Source of the DNA: Acinetobacter sp.
Lineage (GTDB): Bacteria; Pseudomonadota; Gammaproteobacteria; Pseudomonadales; Moraxellaceae
Length of the DNA: 6,411 nt
Direction of reading: 5' to 3'
NCBI GenBank assembly: GCA_030152675.1
Contig: JASLIY010000041.1
Span: 1-6,411, forward strand
Below are positions 1 through 5,700 of this stretch, piece after piece. Within the stretch, counting starts at the first letter, position 1, and every line of letters begins with the position of its first letter. A program made the position numbers and the translations under genes. The notes beneath the pieces are model-generated. The model was not told the origin of the DNA and did no database searches. It saw only the letters and a list, made by a program, of their open reading frames with translations.

Positions 1-106
1 CCCACTGGCTGTCGAAAGATTGAACAGAACTCATTGACGCTAAACGGCTTAAGAGTTGAGTTTTCTTAAAAGAAGAATGTGCTGCTGCACCGGCCACGAT
101 AAACAT
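1..106 (-). CDS. purL: Phosphoribosylformylglycinamidine synthase, N-terminal 35 codons (partial)
   Basis: The minus strand reads from an ATG at 106-104 off the left edge. The translation starts MFIVAGAAAHSSFKKTQLL and aligns by eye with the first residues of E. coli PurL (ILRGSPALSAFRINKLL), including the conserved small-residue turn and the following helix. PurL is the cytosolic, ATP- and glutamine-dependent enzyme that converts FGAR to FGAM in purine synthesis; the whole protein is about 1,280-1,300 residues, so only the N-terminal tip is here. The frame stays open upstream to another ATG at 205-203. I chose the inner ATG because the family homology begins there, a GGAG lies 11 nt upstream, and a -10-like TAGAAT falls between the two ATGs. 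Identity rests on few residues, but the match is good. Confidence 0.85.
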   Translation of the reverse strand, partial: MFIVAGAAAHSSFKKTQLLSRLASMSSVQSFDSQW

Positions 107-171
107 GTTGGTTTTGGCTCCACGGGCAGGCCTTTTAAACCCTACCGCAATGTGACTTGAAGAGAGCGCAT

Positions 172-200
172 ATTCTACTGCGAAAGCATTTTTTGAGCTA
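172..200 (-). promoter_or_regulatory. Candidate purL promoter
   Basis: On the minus strand TAGAAT (177-172) matches the sigma-70 -10 consensus at five of six positions and sits about 65 nt upstream of the purL ATG. Seventeen bases further upstream is TAGCTC (200-195), a poor -35. I see no PurR-type operator that I could defend. The call rests on the -10 box and its position only. Confidence 0.35.
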
Positions 201-406
201 GTCATATCCACTTTTTAAAATGCAGTTTTACGACTTTGGTTGAACTATTTTGTTTTTAGCTTCAAGTGCTTCATCCAATCAGCTCAGTCTGCAGCCTGTC
301 TTTCGGACAATTCGCATCCAATCCAGCGTGCGCGACTGGCTTCTCGAGCTAACGATAGCGTTCAAGTGGCTATAGGCAGTCAAATCATGTCGCGCCTCGC
401 TAGTGC

Positions 407-437
407 TTGGGCATTTTTTTTGGCATCATGCGATAAA
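407..437 (+). promoter_or_regulatory. Weak candidate dgt promoter
   Basis: GATAAA (432-437) resembles a -10 box, and TTGGGC (407-412) lies 19 bases upstream as a possible -35, with an eight-T run in the spacer that could add DNA bend. Transcription from it would begin about 15 nt before the dgt ATG, leaving a very short leader; no clear Shine-Dalgarno is present there. Both hexamers are imperfect and the spacer is long, so this is tentative. Confidence 0.25.
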
Positions 438-458
438 GTACTTAGCGAATAATCATAA

Positions 459-1799
459 ATGACTCAAATGCGTTGGTTAGAACTGCTCTCCACCGTTCGG
501 ATTGGCAGCAAGAAACACAGCACGGAACAAGCCCGTAGTCCATTCCACAAGGATTATGACCGGATTATCTTCTCGCAAAGCTTTCGCCAGCTGAATCGTA
601 AAACCCAAGTACACCCCTTGACGCAACACGATGGTATTCACACTCGTCTCACGCATTCACTTGAAGTGTCCTGCATTGGGCGTTCGCTCGGCATGCTGGC
701 CGCCGAAAAAATCCAAAAAGAATTGCCAGTGTGGATTTCGCCTGCCGATGTGGGTGCCATCATCCAAGCCGCCTGTTTGGCACATGATATTGGCAATCCC
801 CCATTTGGCCATGCCGGTGAATATGCGATTCGAGAATGGTTTGACGATGCCTCGCATACCGACTTCCTCAAAGACTTAAGCCCAGAACAAGAGGCCGATG
901 TACGTCAGTTTGAGGGCAATGCCCAAGGCTTACGTCTGCTCAGTAAAATTGATTATCATCCCTATGATGGCGGCATGCGCCTGACCTATGCCACTTTGGG
1001 TGCTTATTTGAAATACCCATGGCTGTCGAAAACCATCGCATCACAAGCCGATGTCCCTGCCAGTCAACGCGCTAAGTTTGGCTGCTATCAAGCAGAAAAA
1101 GACATCCTCAAGCAAATCGCTGAACAACTGGGTTTGATCAAGCTCGGGGATTATCATTATTGTCGTCATCCACTGACCTATCTCCTCGAAGCGGCAGATG
1201 ATATCTGCTATGCGCTGATCGATCTTGAAGATGGCATTATTTTAAATATGCTCAGCTATGAAGAAGTCGAACCCGTCTTTCTCAATTTGATCGGTGAGTT
1301 TGGCATCCCCAAAGAACTCAGCATGCCGCAAAGTACTTGGCAGCAAAAAATCGCCGCATTACGGGGTCGAGTGATGAAACGTTTGGTTGAAGAGGTCAGT
1401 AGCGCCTTTGCCAAACAGCATCAGCAAATTTTATCTGGTCAACTCAAAGGCAGTTTATTGCAATACTGCGCGCCTGATATCGAGGTTGGGATCAATCGCG
1501 CCAAAGACTTGGCACGAGATAAAATTTTCCAACATCCACAAAAGTCAGGTCTAGAAATTATCGCGCATCAAAGTTTGCAGCATATCTTGGATGCCTTTAT
1601 TCCGTTGACCACACCAAACAAGACCTTAAGCTTTAAAGAGTCTCGTTTGATGTCGATCCTTGATCGCTATGGCGCACATTTTAGTGCCGATCACTATGAC
1701 AACATCATGCAGGTACTCGACATTGTGAGTAAGTTTTCGGATCACCAAGCCTACAACTTGGCTCAAGAACTACAGGGCAATAAAGTTGGATTCCTATAA
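459..1799 (+). CDS. dgt: Deoxyguanosinetriphosphate triphosphohydrolase (HD-domain dNTPase)
   Basis: A 446-residue cytosolic enzyme of the dGTPase family, which hydrolyses dGTP or other dNTPs to the nucleoside and tripolyphosphate and so tunes dNTP pools. The N-terminal signature around residues 25-50 (SPFHKDYDRIIFSQSFRQLN, then RKTQV) is characteristic. The metal-binding HD set is intact: H66 in THSLEV, H109-D110 in LAHDIGNPPFGH, and the Asp pair D247/D248 in EAADDICYALIDLEDG. The C-terminal helix pattern (VLDIVSKFSDHQAYNLAQEL) also fits. At 446 residues it is shorter than E. coli Dgt (about 505), as in the shorter family subgroup; substrate preference cannot be read from this. The first ATG (459) was chosen because RWLELLST matches the usual family start; the Shine-Dalgarno is poor, and ATG 468 is a possible alternative. 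It stands alone, divergent from purL and 177 bp from ruvA. Confidence 0.95.
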   Translation: MTQMRWLELLSTVRIGSKKHSTEQARSPFHKDYDRIIFSQSFRQLNRKTQVHPLTQHDGIHTRLTHSLEVSCIGRSLGMLAAEKIQKELPVWISPADVGAIIQAACLAHDIGNPPFGHAGEYAIREWFDDASHTDFLKDLSPEQEADVRQFEGNAQGLRLLSKIDYHPYDGGMRLTYATLGAYLKYPWLSKTIASQADVPASQRAKFGCYQAEKDILKQIAEQLGLIKLGDYHYCRHPLTYLLEAADDICYALIDLEDGIILNMLSYEEVEPVFLNLIGEFGIPKELSMPQSTWQQKIAALRGRVMKRLVEEVSSAFAKQHQQILSGQLKGSLLQYCAPDIEVGINRAKDLARDKIFQHPQKSGLEIIAHQSLQHILDAFIPLTTPNKTLSFKESRLMSILDRYGAHFSADHYDNIMQVLDIVSKFSDHQAYNLAQELQGNKVGFL

Positions 1800-1834
1800 A
1801 TACTCCATCTAGGGGTTGCTCGAGCGCCAGCACG

Positions 1835-1885
1835 ACTCAGTGCATGCTTATCTGAGTACGTCTTAAACGCGGTAATTTTGCGTTT
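1835..1885. repeat. Two adjacent inverted repeats downstream of dgt
   Basis: The first pair is ACTCAG (1835-1840) with CTGAGT (1852-1857), an 11-nt loop containing the palindrome GCATGC. The second is AAACGC (1865-1870) with GCGTTT (1880-1885), a 9-nt loop. Either could fold after the dgt stop, and the second ends in a short T run, but neither is GC-rich with a proper U tract, so a rho-independent terminator is only possible. The second repeat also covers the proposed ruvA -35 box. Confidence 0.4.
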
Positions 1886-1906
1886 CAGGCCAATGGCCTC
1901 TACTAT
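1878..1906 (+). promoter_or_regulatory. Candidate ruvAB promoter with a palindrome in its spacer
   Basis: TTGCGT (1878-1883) and TACTAT (1901-1906) are separated by exactly 17 bases. The expected transcript start near 1913 gives a leader of about 64 nt before the ruvA ATG. The spacer contains the near-perfect palindrome AGGCCAATGGCCT (1887-1899, six-base arms around one base), an operator-like position. It does not look like an E. coli LexA box (CTG-N10-CAG); Acinetobacter is known to lack a canonical LexA. Confidence 0.45.
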
Positions 1907-1933
1907 GCTTGCATCAATAAATTCAAATACGCT

Positions 1934-1952
1934 CGGTATCGCCTAGATACCG
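1934..1952 (+). repeat. Hairpin in the ruvA leader
   Basis: CGGTATC (1934-1940) and GATACCG (1946-1952) are perfect seven-base arms around the five-base loop GCCTA. In the predicted transcript this hairpin would lie 24 nt upstream of the ruvA start, close enough to affect ribosome loading or mRNA stability. As DNA it could equally be a dyad operator just downstream of the promoter. No U tract follows, so it is not a classic terminator. Confidence 0.5.
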
Positions 1953-1976
1953 CTTAACCTAGAAGTGAACCATCGC

Positions 1977-2585
1977 ATGATCGGATGTCTTATTGGTGAG
2001 GTGTTGGCCTTAGAAGCACCTACCGTCCTGTTGAATGTCAACGGCGTCGGCTATGAAGTGGATACGCCACTGTCGACATTTTGCCAATTGCAAAAATCTC
2101 AAAAAGTCACCCTATGGACCCATATGGTGGTGCGTGAAGATGCGCAGCAACTGTATGGTTTTTTAGAAGCCCAAGATAAAGTCATCTTCCGCACTTTACT
2201 CAAGGTCAATGGTGTTGGCCCGAAAATGGCACTCGGCATCTTATCCACCTTGAGTGTGGAGCTGCTGGTGCATACCGTTGAAAATGAAGACATCAATACC
2301 TTGATCAAAGTTCCGGGGGTGGGTAAAAAAACCGCTGAACGTCTGATGATTGAACTGCGTGATCGCTTCAAAGCCTTGGCCAGCACGGGTGCTGCAACAC
2401 CGAGTGCATCCGGTGTGGTGCCCTTACAGTTCAATGCCAACTCGCCAGTGGCCGAAGCCGAAGCGGCTTTACAATCTTTGGGTTATAAACCTGCCGAAGC
2501 CCAAAAAGCAGTGGCGCATGTGAAAGCCGATTACACCGAATCTGCCGATATCATCCGTGCCGCCCTCAAATCCATGATGAAATAA
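1977..2585 (+). CDS. ruvA: Holliday junction branch migration complex subunit RuvA
   Basis: RuvA (202 residues here, 203 in E. coli) binds four-way junctions as a tetramer and loads RuvB for branch migration in recombination and repair. All three domains are visible. The N-terminal OB fold begins MIGCLIGEVL and carries the acidic pin E55-D56 in VVREDAQQLYGF. Two helix-hairpin-helix motifs follow, LLKVNGVGPKMALGIL (74-89) and LIKVPGVGKKTAERLM (109-124). After a Ala/Ser/Thr/Gly-rich linker (about 135-155), the RuvB-binding domain III spans about 157-202 (AEAALQSLGYKPAEAQKAV). I chose ATG 1977 over the in-frame GTG at 1965 because family members begin at MIG; the GTG adds only four unmatched residues. 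The Shine-Dalgarno is weak (AGAAG, 11 nt away). ruvB starts 15 bp after the stop, so the two should share a transcript. ruvC is not adjacent. Confidence 0.97.
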   Translation: MIGCLIGEVLALEAPTVLLNVNGVGYEVDTPLSTFCQLQKSQKVTLWTHMVVREDAQQLYGFLEAQDKVIFRTLLKVNGVGPKMALGILSTLSVELLVHTVENEDINTLIKVPGVGKKTAERLMIELRDRFKALASTGAATPSASGVVPLQFNANSPVAEAEAALQSLGYKPAEAQKAVAHVKADYTESADIIRAALKSMMK

Positions 2586-2600
2586 AGATAAGCAAGCACA

Positions 2601-3608
2601 ATGCATGACCGTATAATCAGTGGTTCTGAAAAACCTGAAGATCATTTCGATCGCGCCATTCGTCCGACTTCACTGGCCGACTATATTGGTCAGCCCGTTG
2701 TCCGTGAACAAATGGAAATCTTTATTGGTGCTGCACGTGGTCGGGGTGAAGCACTCGATCACACCTTGATTTTTGGACCGCCGGGCTTGGGTAAAACCAC
2801 TTTGGCCAACATCATTGCCCGAGAAATGGGCGGTAACCTCAAGTCCACCTCAGGCCCAGTGCTTGAACGTGCCGGTGACTTGGCAGCGATGCTGACCAAT
2901 CTTGAAGAAGGTGATGTGCTCTTTATTGACGAGATCCACCGCCTCTCACCTGTGATTGAGGAAATTCTCTATCCAGCGATGGAAGACTATCAGCTGGATA
3001 TCATGATCGGTGAAGGTCCGGGTGCGCGCTCAATCAAGCTCGACCTACCGCCGTTTACGTTGGTTGCAGCCACCACACGTGCTGGCCTGCTCACCTCGCC
3101 CTTACGTGACCGTTTCGGTATCGTGCAGCGCTTAGAGTTTTACTCGGTTGAAGACTTGACTCATATTGTGGCGCGCTCTGCCAATCTCATGGATGTACCC
3201 ACCACCGATGAAGGCGCACTCGAAATTGCCCGTCGTGCACGCGGTACACCACGAATCGCCAATCGCCTGTTACGTCGAGTGCGTGACTACGCCCAAGTCA
3301 AAGGCACGGGTGAAGTCACCAAAGAAATGGCGCAACGTGCATTGGACATGCTCAATGTTGACAAAGATGGTTTGGACACCCTCGATCGTCGCTATCTCAA
3401 CATGTTGTTAGAACGTTTTGATGGTGGTCCTGCTGGGGTGGAGGCACTCGCTGCTGCTATGGCTGAGGACTCAGGCACATTAGAAGATGTGATCGAGCCG
3501 TATTTGATCCAACAAGGTTATGTGATGCGCACGGCACGCGGCCGCATCGCCACCAATCAAGCCTATTTACAGTTTGGGCTGACCCCGCCGGAACCCAAAG
3601 AGAAATAA
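2601..3608 (+). CDS. ruvB: Holliday junction DNA helicase RuvB
   Basis: RuvB (335 residues, E. coli 336) is the AAA+ hexameric motor that pumps DNA through the RuvA-bound junction. Walker A is GPPGLGKT (59-66), Walker B is LFIDEIH (107-113), and the sensor-1 strand [10 protein letters not shown] (155-164) precedes SPLRDRFG (166-173), in which R171 is the likely arginine finger. Sensor 2 lies in [16 protein letters not shown] (214-229), and the C-terminal winged helix carries the conserved basic segment [13 protein letters not shown] (306-318). All key residues are intact. The start MHDRIISG fits the family. The ribosome-binding site is poor (GATAAG), so translation may lean on coupling to ruvA. 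No good terminator follows directly; a repeat-rich accessory region begins after the stop. Confidence 0.98.
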   Translation: MHDRIISGSEKPEDHFDRAIRPTSLADYIGQPVVREQMEIFIGAARGRGEALDHTLIFGPPGLGKTTLANIIAREMGGNLKSTSGPVLERAGDLAAMLTNLEEGDVLFIDEIHRLSPVIEEILYPAMEDYQLDIMIGEGPGARSIKLDLPPFTLVAATTRAGLLTSPLRDRFGIVQRLEFYSVEDLTHIVARSANLMDVPTTDEGALEIARRARGTPRIANRLLRRVRDYAQVKGTGEVTKEMAQRALDMLNVDKDGLDTLDRRYLNMLLERFDGGPAGVEALAAAMAEDSGTLEDVIEPYLIQQGYVMRTARGRIATNQAYLQFGLTPPEPKEK

Positions 3609-3626
3609 GGTCTTTCAACTAAGCGC

Positions 3627-3662
3627 ATTCACTGTTCAGTGTATTCAAAGTAAAGTGAATAC
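3627..3662 (+). repeat. Nested, mutually exclusive inverted repeats after ruvB
   Basis: Three perfect pairings share the same bases: ATTCACT (3627-3633) with AGTGAAT (3654-3660); CACTG (3630-3634) with CAGTG (3637-3641); and GTATTCA (3641-3647) with TGAATAC (3656-3662). Only some can form at once. Lying 18-54 nt after the ruvB stop, they may shape the 3' end of the ruvAB transcript. No U tract follows. Confidence 0.45.
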
Positions 3663-3731
3663 CCTCTCGGTAAGTCTTAGCCAGTAGCATCTGCTGTAAG
3701 GAAAGCTGTCTTGTTCCTTTTTAAAAAGTAA

Positions 3732-3800
3732 GCAAAACCGTTTTTGCGCTGAAAGGTACCTCCTGTAACCCTCAGCGCAAATAGGCGGCGTCCTACCGCC
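3732..3800 (+). ncRNA. Candidate structured RNA with an anti-Shine-Dalgarno loop
   Basis: TTTGCGCTGA (3743-3752) and TCAGCGCAAA (3772-3781) form a perfect 10-bp stem. Its 19-nt loop contains ACCTCCT (3758-3764), complementary to the ribosome-binding site AGGAGGT and identical to the core of the 16S 3' end. Two bases later GGCGG (3784-3788) and CCGCC (3796-3800) form a second stem with a 7-nt loop. An alternative upstream stem, GCAAAA (3732-3737) with TTTTGC (3742-3747), uses bases of the first one and would exclude it. Small RNAs with CCUCC loops that block ribosome sites are known in alphaproteobacteria, but I do not recognise this as any named RNA. No clear promoter or U-rich terminator is seen, so it may instead be a structured leader or a palindromic repeat element. 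Confidence 0.3.
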
Positions 3801-3815
3801 AGTGGCCAATATCAA

Positions 3816-3864
3816 TGAGTGATTTGGTTAAAATGTGGTCTTATAGCAGCAACTGAATCACTCA
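3816..3864. repeat. 9-bp inverted repeat with 31-nt spacer
   Basis: TGAGTGATT (3816-3824) and AATCACTCA (3856-3864) are perfect complements. The long spacer contains the -10-like TAAAAT (3829-3834) and little secondary structure. It could be a cruciform, a pair of half-sites for a dimeric protein, or the end of an element; the sequence does not decide. Confidence 0.4.
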
Positions 3865-3867
3865 CGC

Positions 3868-3891
3868 ATCGCCTCATATCGCTTAGGCGAT
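3868..3891. repeat. 7-bp inverted repeat with 10-nt loop
   Basis: ATCGCCT (3868-3874) and AGGCGAT (3885-3891) are perfect arms, and the second is followed by TT. It starts three bases after the preceding repeat ends. It is too weak and lacks the T run needed to call it a terminator. Confidence 0.4.
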
Positions 3892-4082
3892 TTACTGGGC
3901 TGATTATGACGCTGAGCTGTCGCTTTTTAAAATGGACAATTGATCACGGCGTTTATGTCGTGGCGCTTAAGCCGCGCTCTTCCCTCTATCCGAAATTCAA
4001 CTCAGCCCATCGCCAGGTCATTTTGAACGCGCAATAGGCATGTAAAGCTAGGCCGTCAAAAACAACAAAAGCGACATCACCC

Positions 4083-4547
4083 ATGGCCGGCGGCGCACAA
4101 ATCATCATCTCAGCAGATGGCATCAGCATCAAAACCCCACGTGCCTTTCACGTCTTTGCTGGACAACATCAATTTCTTGCAGGCGAAGCTGTGATGCAGT
4201 CACACACCGCCCTGCCCAATCCAGTCGGTGATTATAGCAATCGCTTTGACTACGGCTCGATCAGCAACGCCTCCTATCTCAAGCACAACATACAGGCTTA
4301 TGTGATCGAAAAGACCACTGGAAAACTGCTCGCCCATGATCACCTCGCTGATCCGCAACAACTCAGCGGCAAGCGATTTTATACCTCCAAAGCGCAAGCG
4401 GTGATCGGCATGCTGGCCTTGAGCGATGAGATTTCAGCGACCCAAGCGCCACACAGTTCGATGCAGCAGAGCGCTGATCCATTGCTGGCAGAACTGGTCG
4501 CCGTCGAGGATCGTGAGCTCCCAGATCAAGTCCCTGAGGCTGAGTAA
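4083..4547 (+). CDS. VgrG C-terminal tail (DUF2345-type) stand-alone fragment
   Basis: The 154-residue product resembles only the last part of T6SS VgrG spike proteins. Residues 1-35 (AGGAQIIISADGISIKTP, then AGQHQFLAG) match the end of the DUF2345 beta-helix, where sequences of the form GGAxIxI...GIxIxTP...GQHxFxxG are typical. Residues 50-115 (YSNRFDYG, then NIQAYVIEKTTGKLL, KRFYTSKAQAVIGML) match the C-terminal extension that in other VgrGs holds the effector. The gp27/gp5-like domains that form a spike are absent, and the 45 in-frame bases upstream of ATG 4083 end at a stop. It therefore cannot be a working spike on its own: it is a relic of an exchanged vgrG 3' end or a retained adaptor. 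The Shine-Dalgarno is weak. The downstream muramidase gene begins one base after its stop, arguing that the two are translated together. No frameshift is visible inside. Confidence 0.75.
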   Translation: MAGGAQIIISADGISIKTPRAFHVFAGQHQFLAGEAVMQSHTALPNPVGDYSNRFDYGSISNASYLKHNIQAYVIEKTTGKLLAHDHLADPQQLSGKRFYTSKAQAVIGMLALSDEISATQAPHSSMQQSADPLLAELVAVEDRELPDQVPEAE

Positions 4548-4548
4548 G

Positions 4549-5700
4549 ATGACAACGCTGGTTGTGGTCAAACTTAAAATCTATGATCTCGATGGCCAAG
4601 TCATGGCAGGTTTCCCGCTGATCCGTGGCCCCAAAGGGGGGCTAATGGCTGCCGAGGCCTATAGCGATCAATATGGTGAATTTGAATTTCTGGCCTCCCC
4701 TCATCGAGAGATCGAAATCAAACTACTGAGTCCCGATGATGGCTTTCATGAAATCTTTTATTGTCGTTCCAGCGATCAGCTGAGTCGCTTTAATGTGCGG
4801 CTGCAATATCCCAAACAGTCTTACCTCGCCAAAACCCAGATCATTTGGCGCAGTCAACATAGCCAAGCCAATCTCCCACACACCCAATTTCAGATGACCC
4901 AACAAACCAGTCGCGGAATTTTAACTGCGGAGAATGGCGAAAAGCAGATCCAATCCATCATTGGAGACCCTGTTCAACTGACCTATATTTTCCCCGATGG
5001 GATTCGCGTATCAAAAACGATTGTCTATCTGGCCCGTCGCATCCATGCCAATCCCTTGATCATCAGTGTCGACACGCTGATCACTGATACGGATACCGCT
5101 CCCCAGACCCCCACCACCCCGCAACCGATTGATCCAGAACCACTCGACTGCAGTGCCAAATTTCACAAAATTTCAAAAATCATCCTGCAACATGAAGGCG
5201 GCTATGTGAATGATCCCAATGACGCTGGCGGTGCGACCAATAAAGGCATCTCATGGGAGACTTGGAATAAATTCGCACAACTCGATCTTGGTCTCACGCC
5301 CACGCTGGAAAATTTAAAAGCCTTATCCGATGCTCAAGCCGAAATTATTTATCGTCGTCGCTATTGGGAGCCACAGGGTTTTTGCCAAATCCGTGATGAT
5401 CGAGTCGGTCTCATGCTGTATGACTGGAGCATTACCTCGGGTGGTGCTGCCAAGCAAACCCAGCAACTATTAGTCAATAGTTACCATCAAGCGTTGGCCG
5501 TCGATGGTGCAATCGGGCCACAAACCATTCAAGCGCTCAATGCCGTGTCCGATCAAACTGCGTTGCTAAATGACATCACGCGGATACGCAAAAACTATTA
5601 CACTGCTTTGGCATTTAATCCGGATGGTCGTCAGAGTAAAAACTATAAATTTTTAAAAGGTTGGCTCAATCGAGTCGACGATTGTTTGCAGGTGAAATGA
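4549..5700 (+). CDS. GH108 muramidase, probable T6SS peptidoglycan-hydrolase effector
   Basis: A 383-residue protein without a signal peptide. The GH108 signature is at 213-235: LQHEGGYVNDPNDAGGATNKGIS, written here as its parts HEGGYV, NDPNDAGGATN and KGIS, with E216 the expected catalytic Glu. The domain continues through RRRYW (269-273) and the helix LMLYDWSITSGGAAKQTQQLL, then a PG_binding_3-like module with VDGAIGPQTIQALN (318-331) and FLKGWLNRVDD. These enzymes cut the glycan backbone of peptidoglycan. Residues 1-175 are beta-rich and unfamiliar; 5-60 look like a transthyretin/carboxypeptidase-regulatory fold (KIYDLDGQ, SDQYGEFEF). A Thr/Pro linker (183-198) joins the halves. The start is ATG 4549, with GAGG nine nt upstream; a longer frame from 4426 overlaps the previous gene and is rejected. 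VgrG-tail upstream, exported protein downstream and no holin favour a T6SS effector over a phage lysin. Confidence 0.8.
   Translation: MTTLVVVKLKIYDLDGQVMAGFPLIRGPKGGLMAAEAYSDQYGEFEFLASPHREIEIKLLSPDDGFHEIFYCRSSDQLSRFNVRLQYPKQSYLAKTQIIWRSQHSQANLPHTQFQMTQQTSRGILTAENGEKQIQSIIGDPVQLTYIFPDGIRVSKTIVYLARRIHANPLIISVDTLITDTDTAPQTPTTPQPIDPEPLDCSAKFHKISKIILQHEGGYVNDPNDAGGATNKGISWETWNKFAQLDLGLTPTLENLKALSDAQAEIIYRRRYWEPQGFCQIRDDRVGLMLYDWSITSGGAAKQTQQLLVNSYHQALAVDGAIGPQTIQALNAVSDQTALLNDITRIRKNYYTALAFNPDGRQSKNYKFLKGWLNRVDDCLQVK

Larger units (their letters stand above)
107..458. other. Divergent purL/dgt intergenic region, no gene supported
   Basis: This stretch separates two divergently transcribed genes and should hold both promoters. 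A TTG-initiated frame at 240-452 is open on the plus strand, but its 70-residue product has no recognisable motif, no ribosome-binding site and a Ser/Ala-rich composition typical of chance frames. A run of eight T's (414-421) is flanked by direct GGCAT copies (GGCA at 410-413 and GGCAT at 422-426). No tRNA, known riboswitch or strong terminator is visible. Confidence 0.6.
3609..4082. other. 474-bp gene-poor region between ruvB and the accessory cassette
   Basis: I see no supportable protein gene here. A GTG-initiated frame (3819-4037) lies in the same frame as the downstream VgrG-tail gene, but its 72-residue product does not resemble VgrG and ends at a TAG 45 bp before the next ATG. The region contains a succession of dyad symmetries: alternative pairings at 3627-3662, the perfect 12-base palindrome CTTTTTAAAAAG (3717-3728), and hairpins between 3732 and 3891. 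I found no convincing sigma-70 promoter for the downstream genes; the nearest fragments are TTGAAC (4023-4028) and TGTAAA (4041-4046), badly spaced. It probably contains the end of the native ruvB-ybgC spacer and the left junction of the inserted segment. Confidence 0.55.

Noticed and set aside
211..222. CTTTTTAAAATG shared by 211-222 and about 3923-3934 as a possible direct repeat
   Set aside because: AT-rich 12-mer with no extended similarity on either side.
240..452. TTG-initiated 70-residue plus-strand frame just before dgt
   Set aside because: No Shine-Dalgarno, no motif, chance-like composition, and it fills the region needed for the dgt promoter.
1818..1825. GCTCGAGC palindrome after dgt
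   Set aside because: Short self-complementary octamer with no neighbouring context; expected by chance.
1965..1976. GTG start for RuvA giving 206 residues
   Set aside because: RuvA proteins begin at MIG; the four extra residues have no counterpart.
3819..4037. GTG-initiated 72-residue frame, same phase as the VgrG-tail gene
   Set aside because: I tested whether it was the missing VgrG body split by a stop. The residues do not resemble any VgrG domain and there is no ribosome-binding site.
4426..4548. Longer start for the muramidase gene overlapping the VgrG-tail gene
   Set aside because: The extra 41 residues are a shadow of the other gene; ATG 4549 has GAGG at good spacing and begins a sensible beta strand.
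5661..5699. Longer start for the exported protein
   Set aside because: It would put charged residues from the overlapping muramidase frame before the signal peptide; the ATG pair at 5697/5700 has AGG upstream and starts a proper signal.
4549..5700. Phage endolysin or prophage lysis cassette
   Set aside because: GH108 enzymes do occur in phages, but there is no holin, spanin or structural gene, and the VgrG-tail and exported neighbour fit T6SS better. It remains a fallback.
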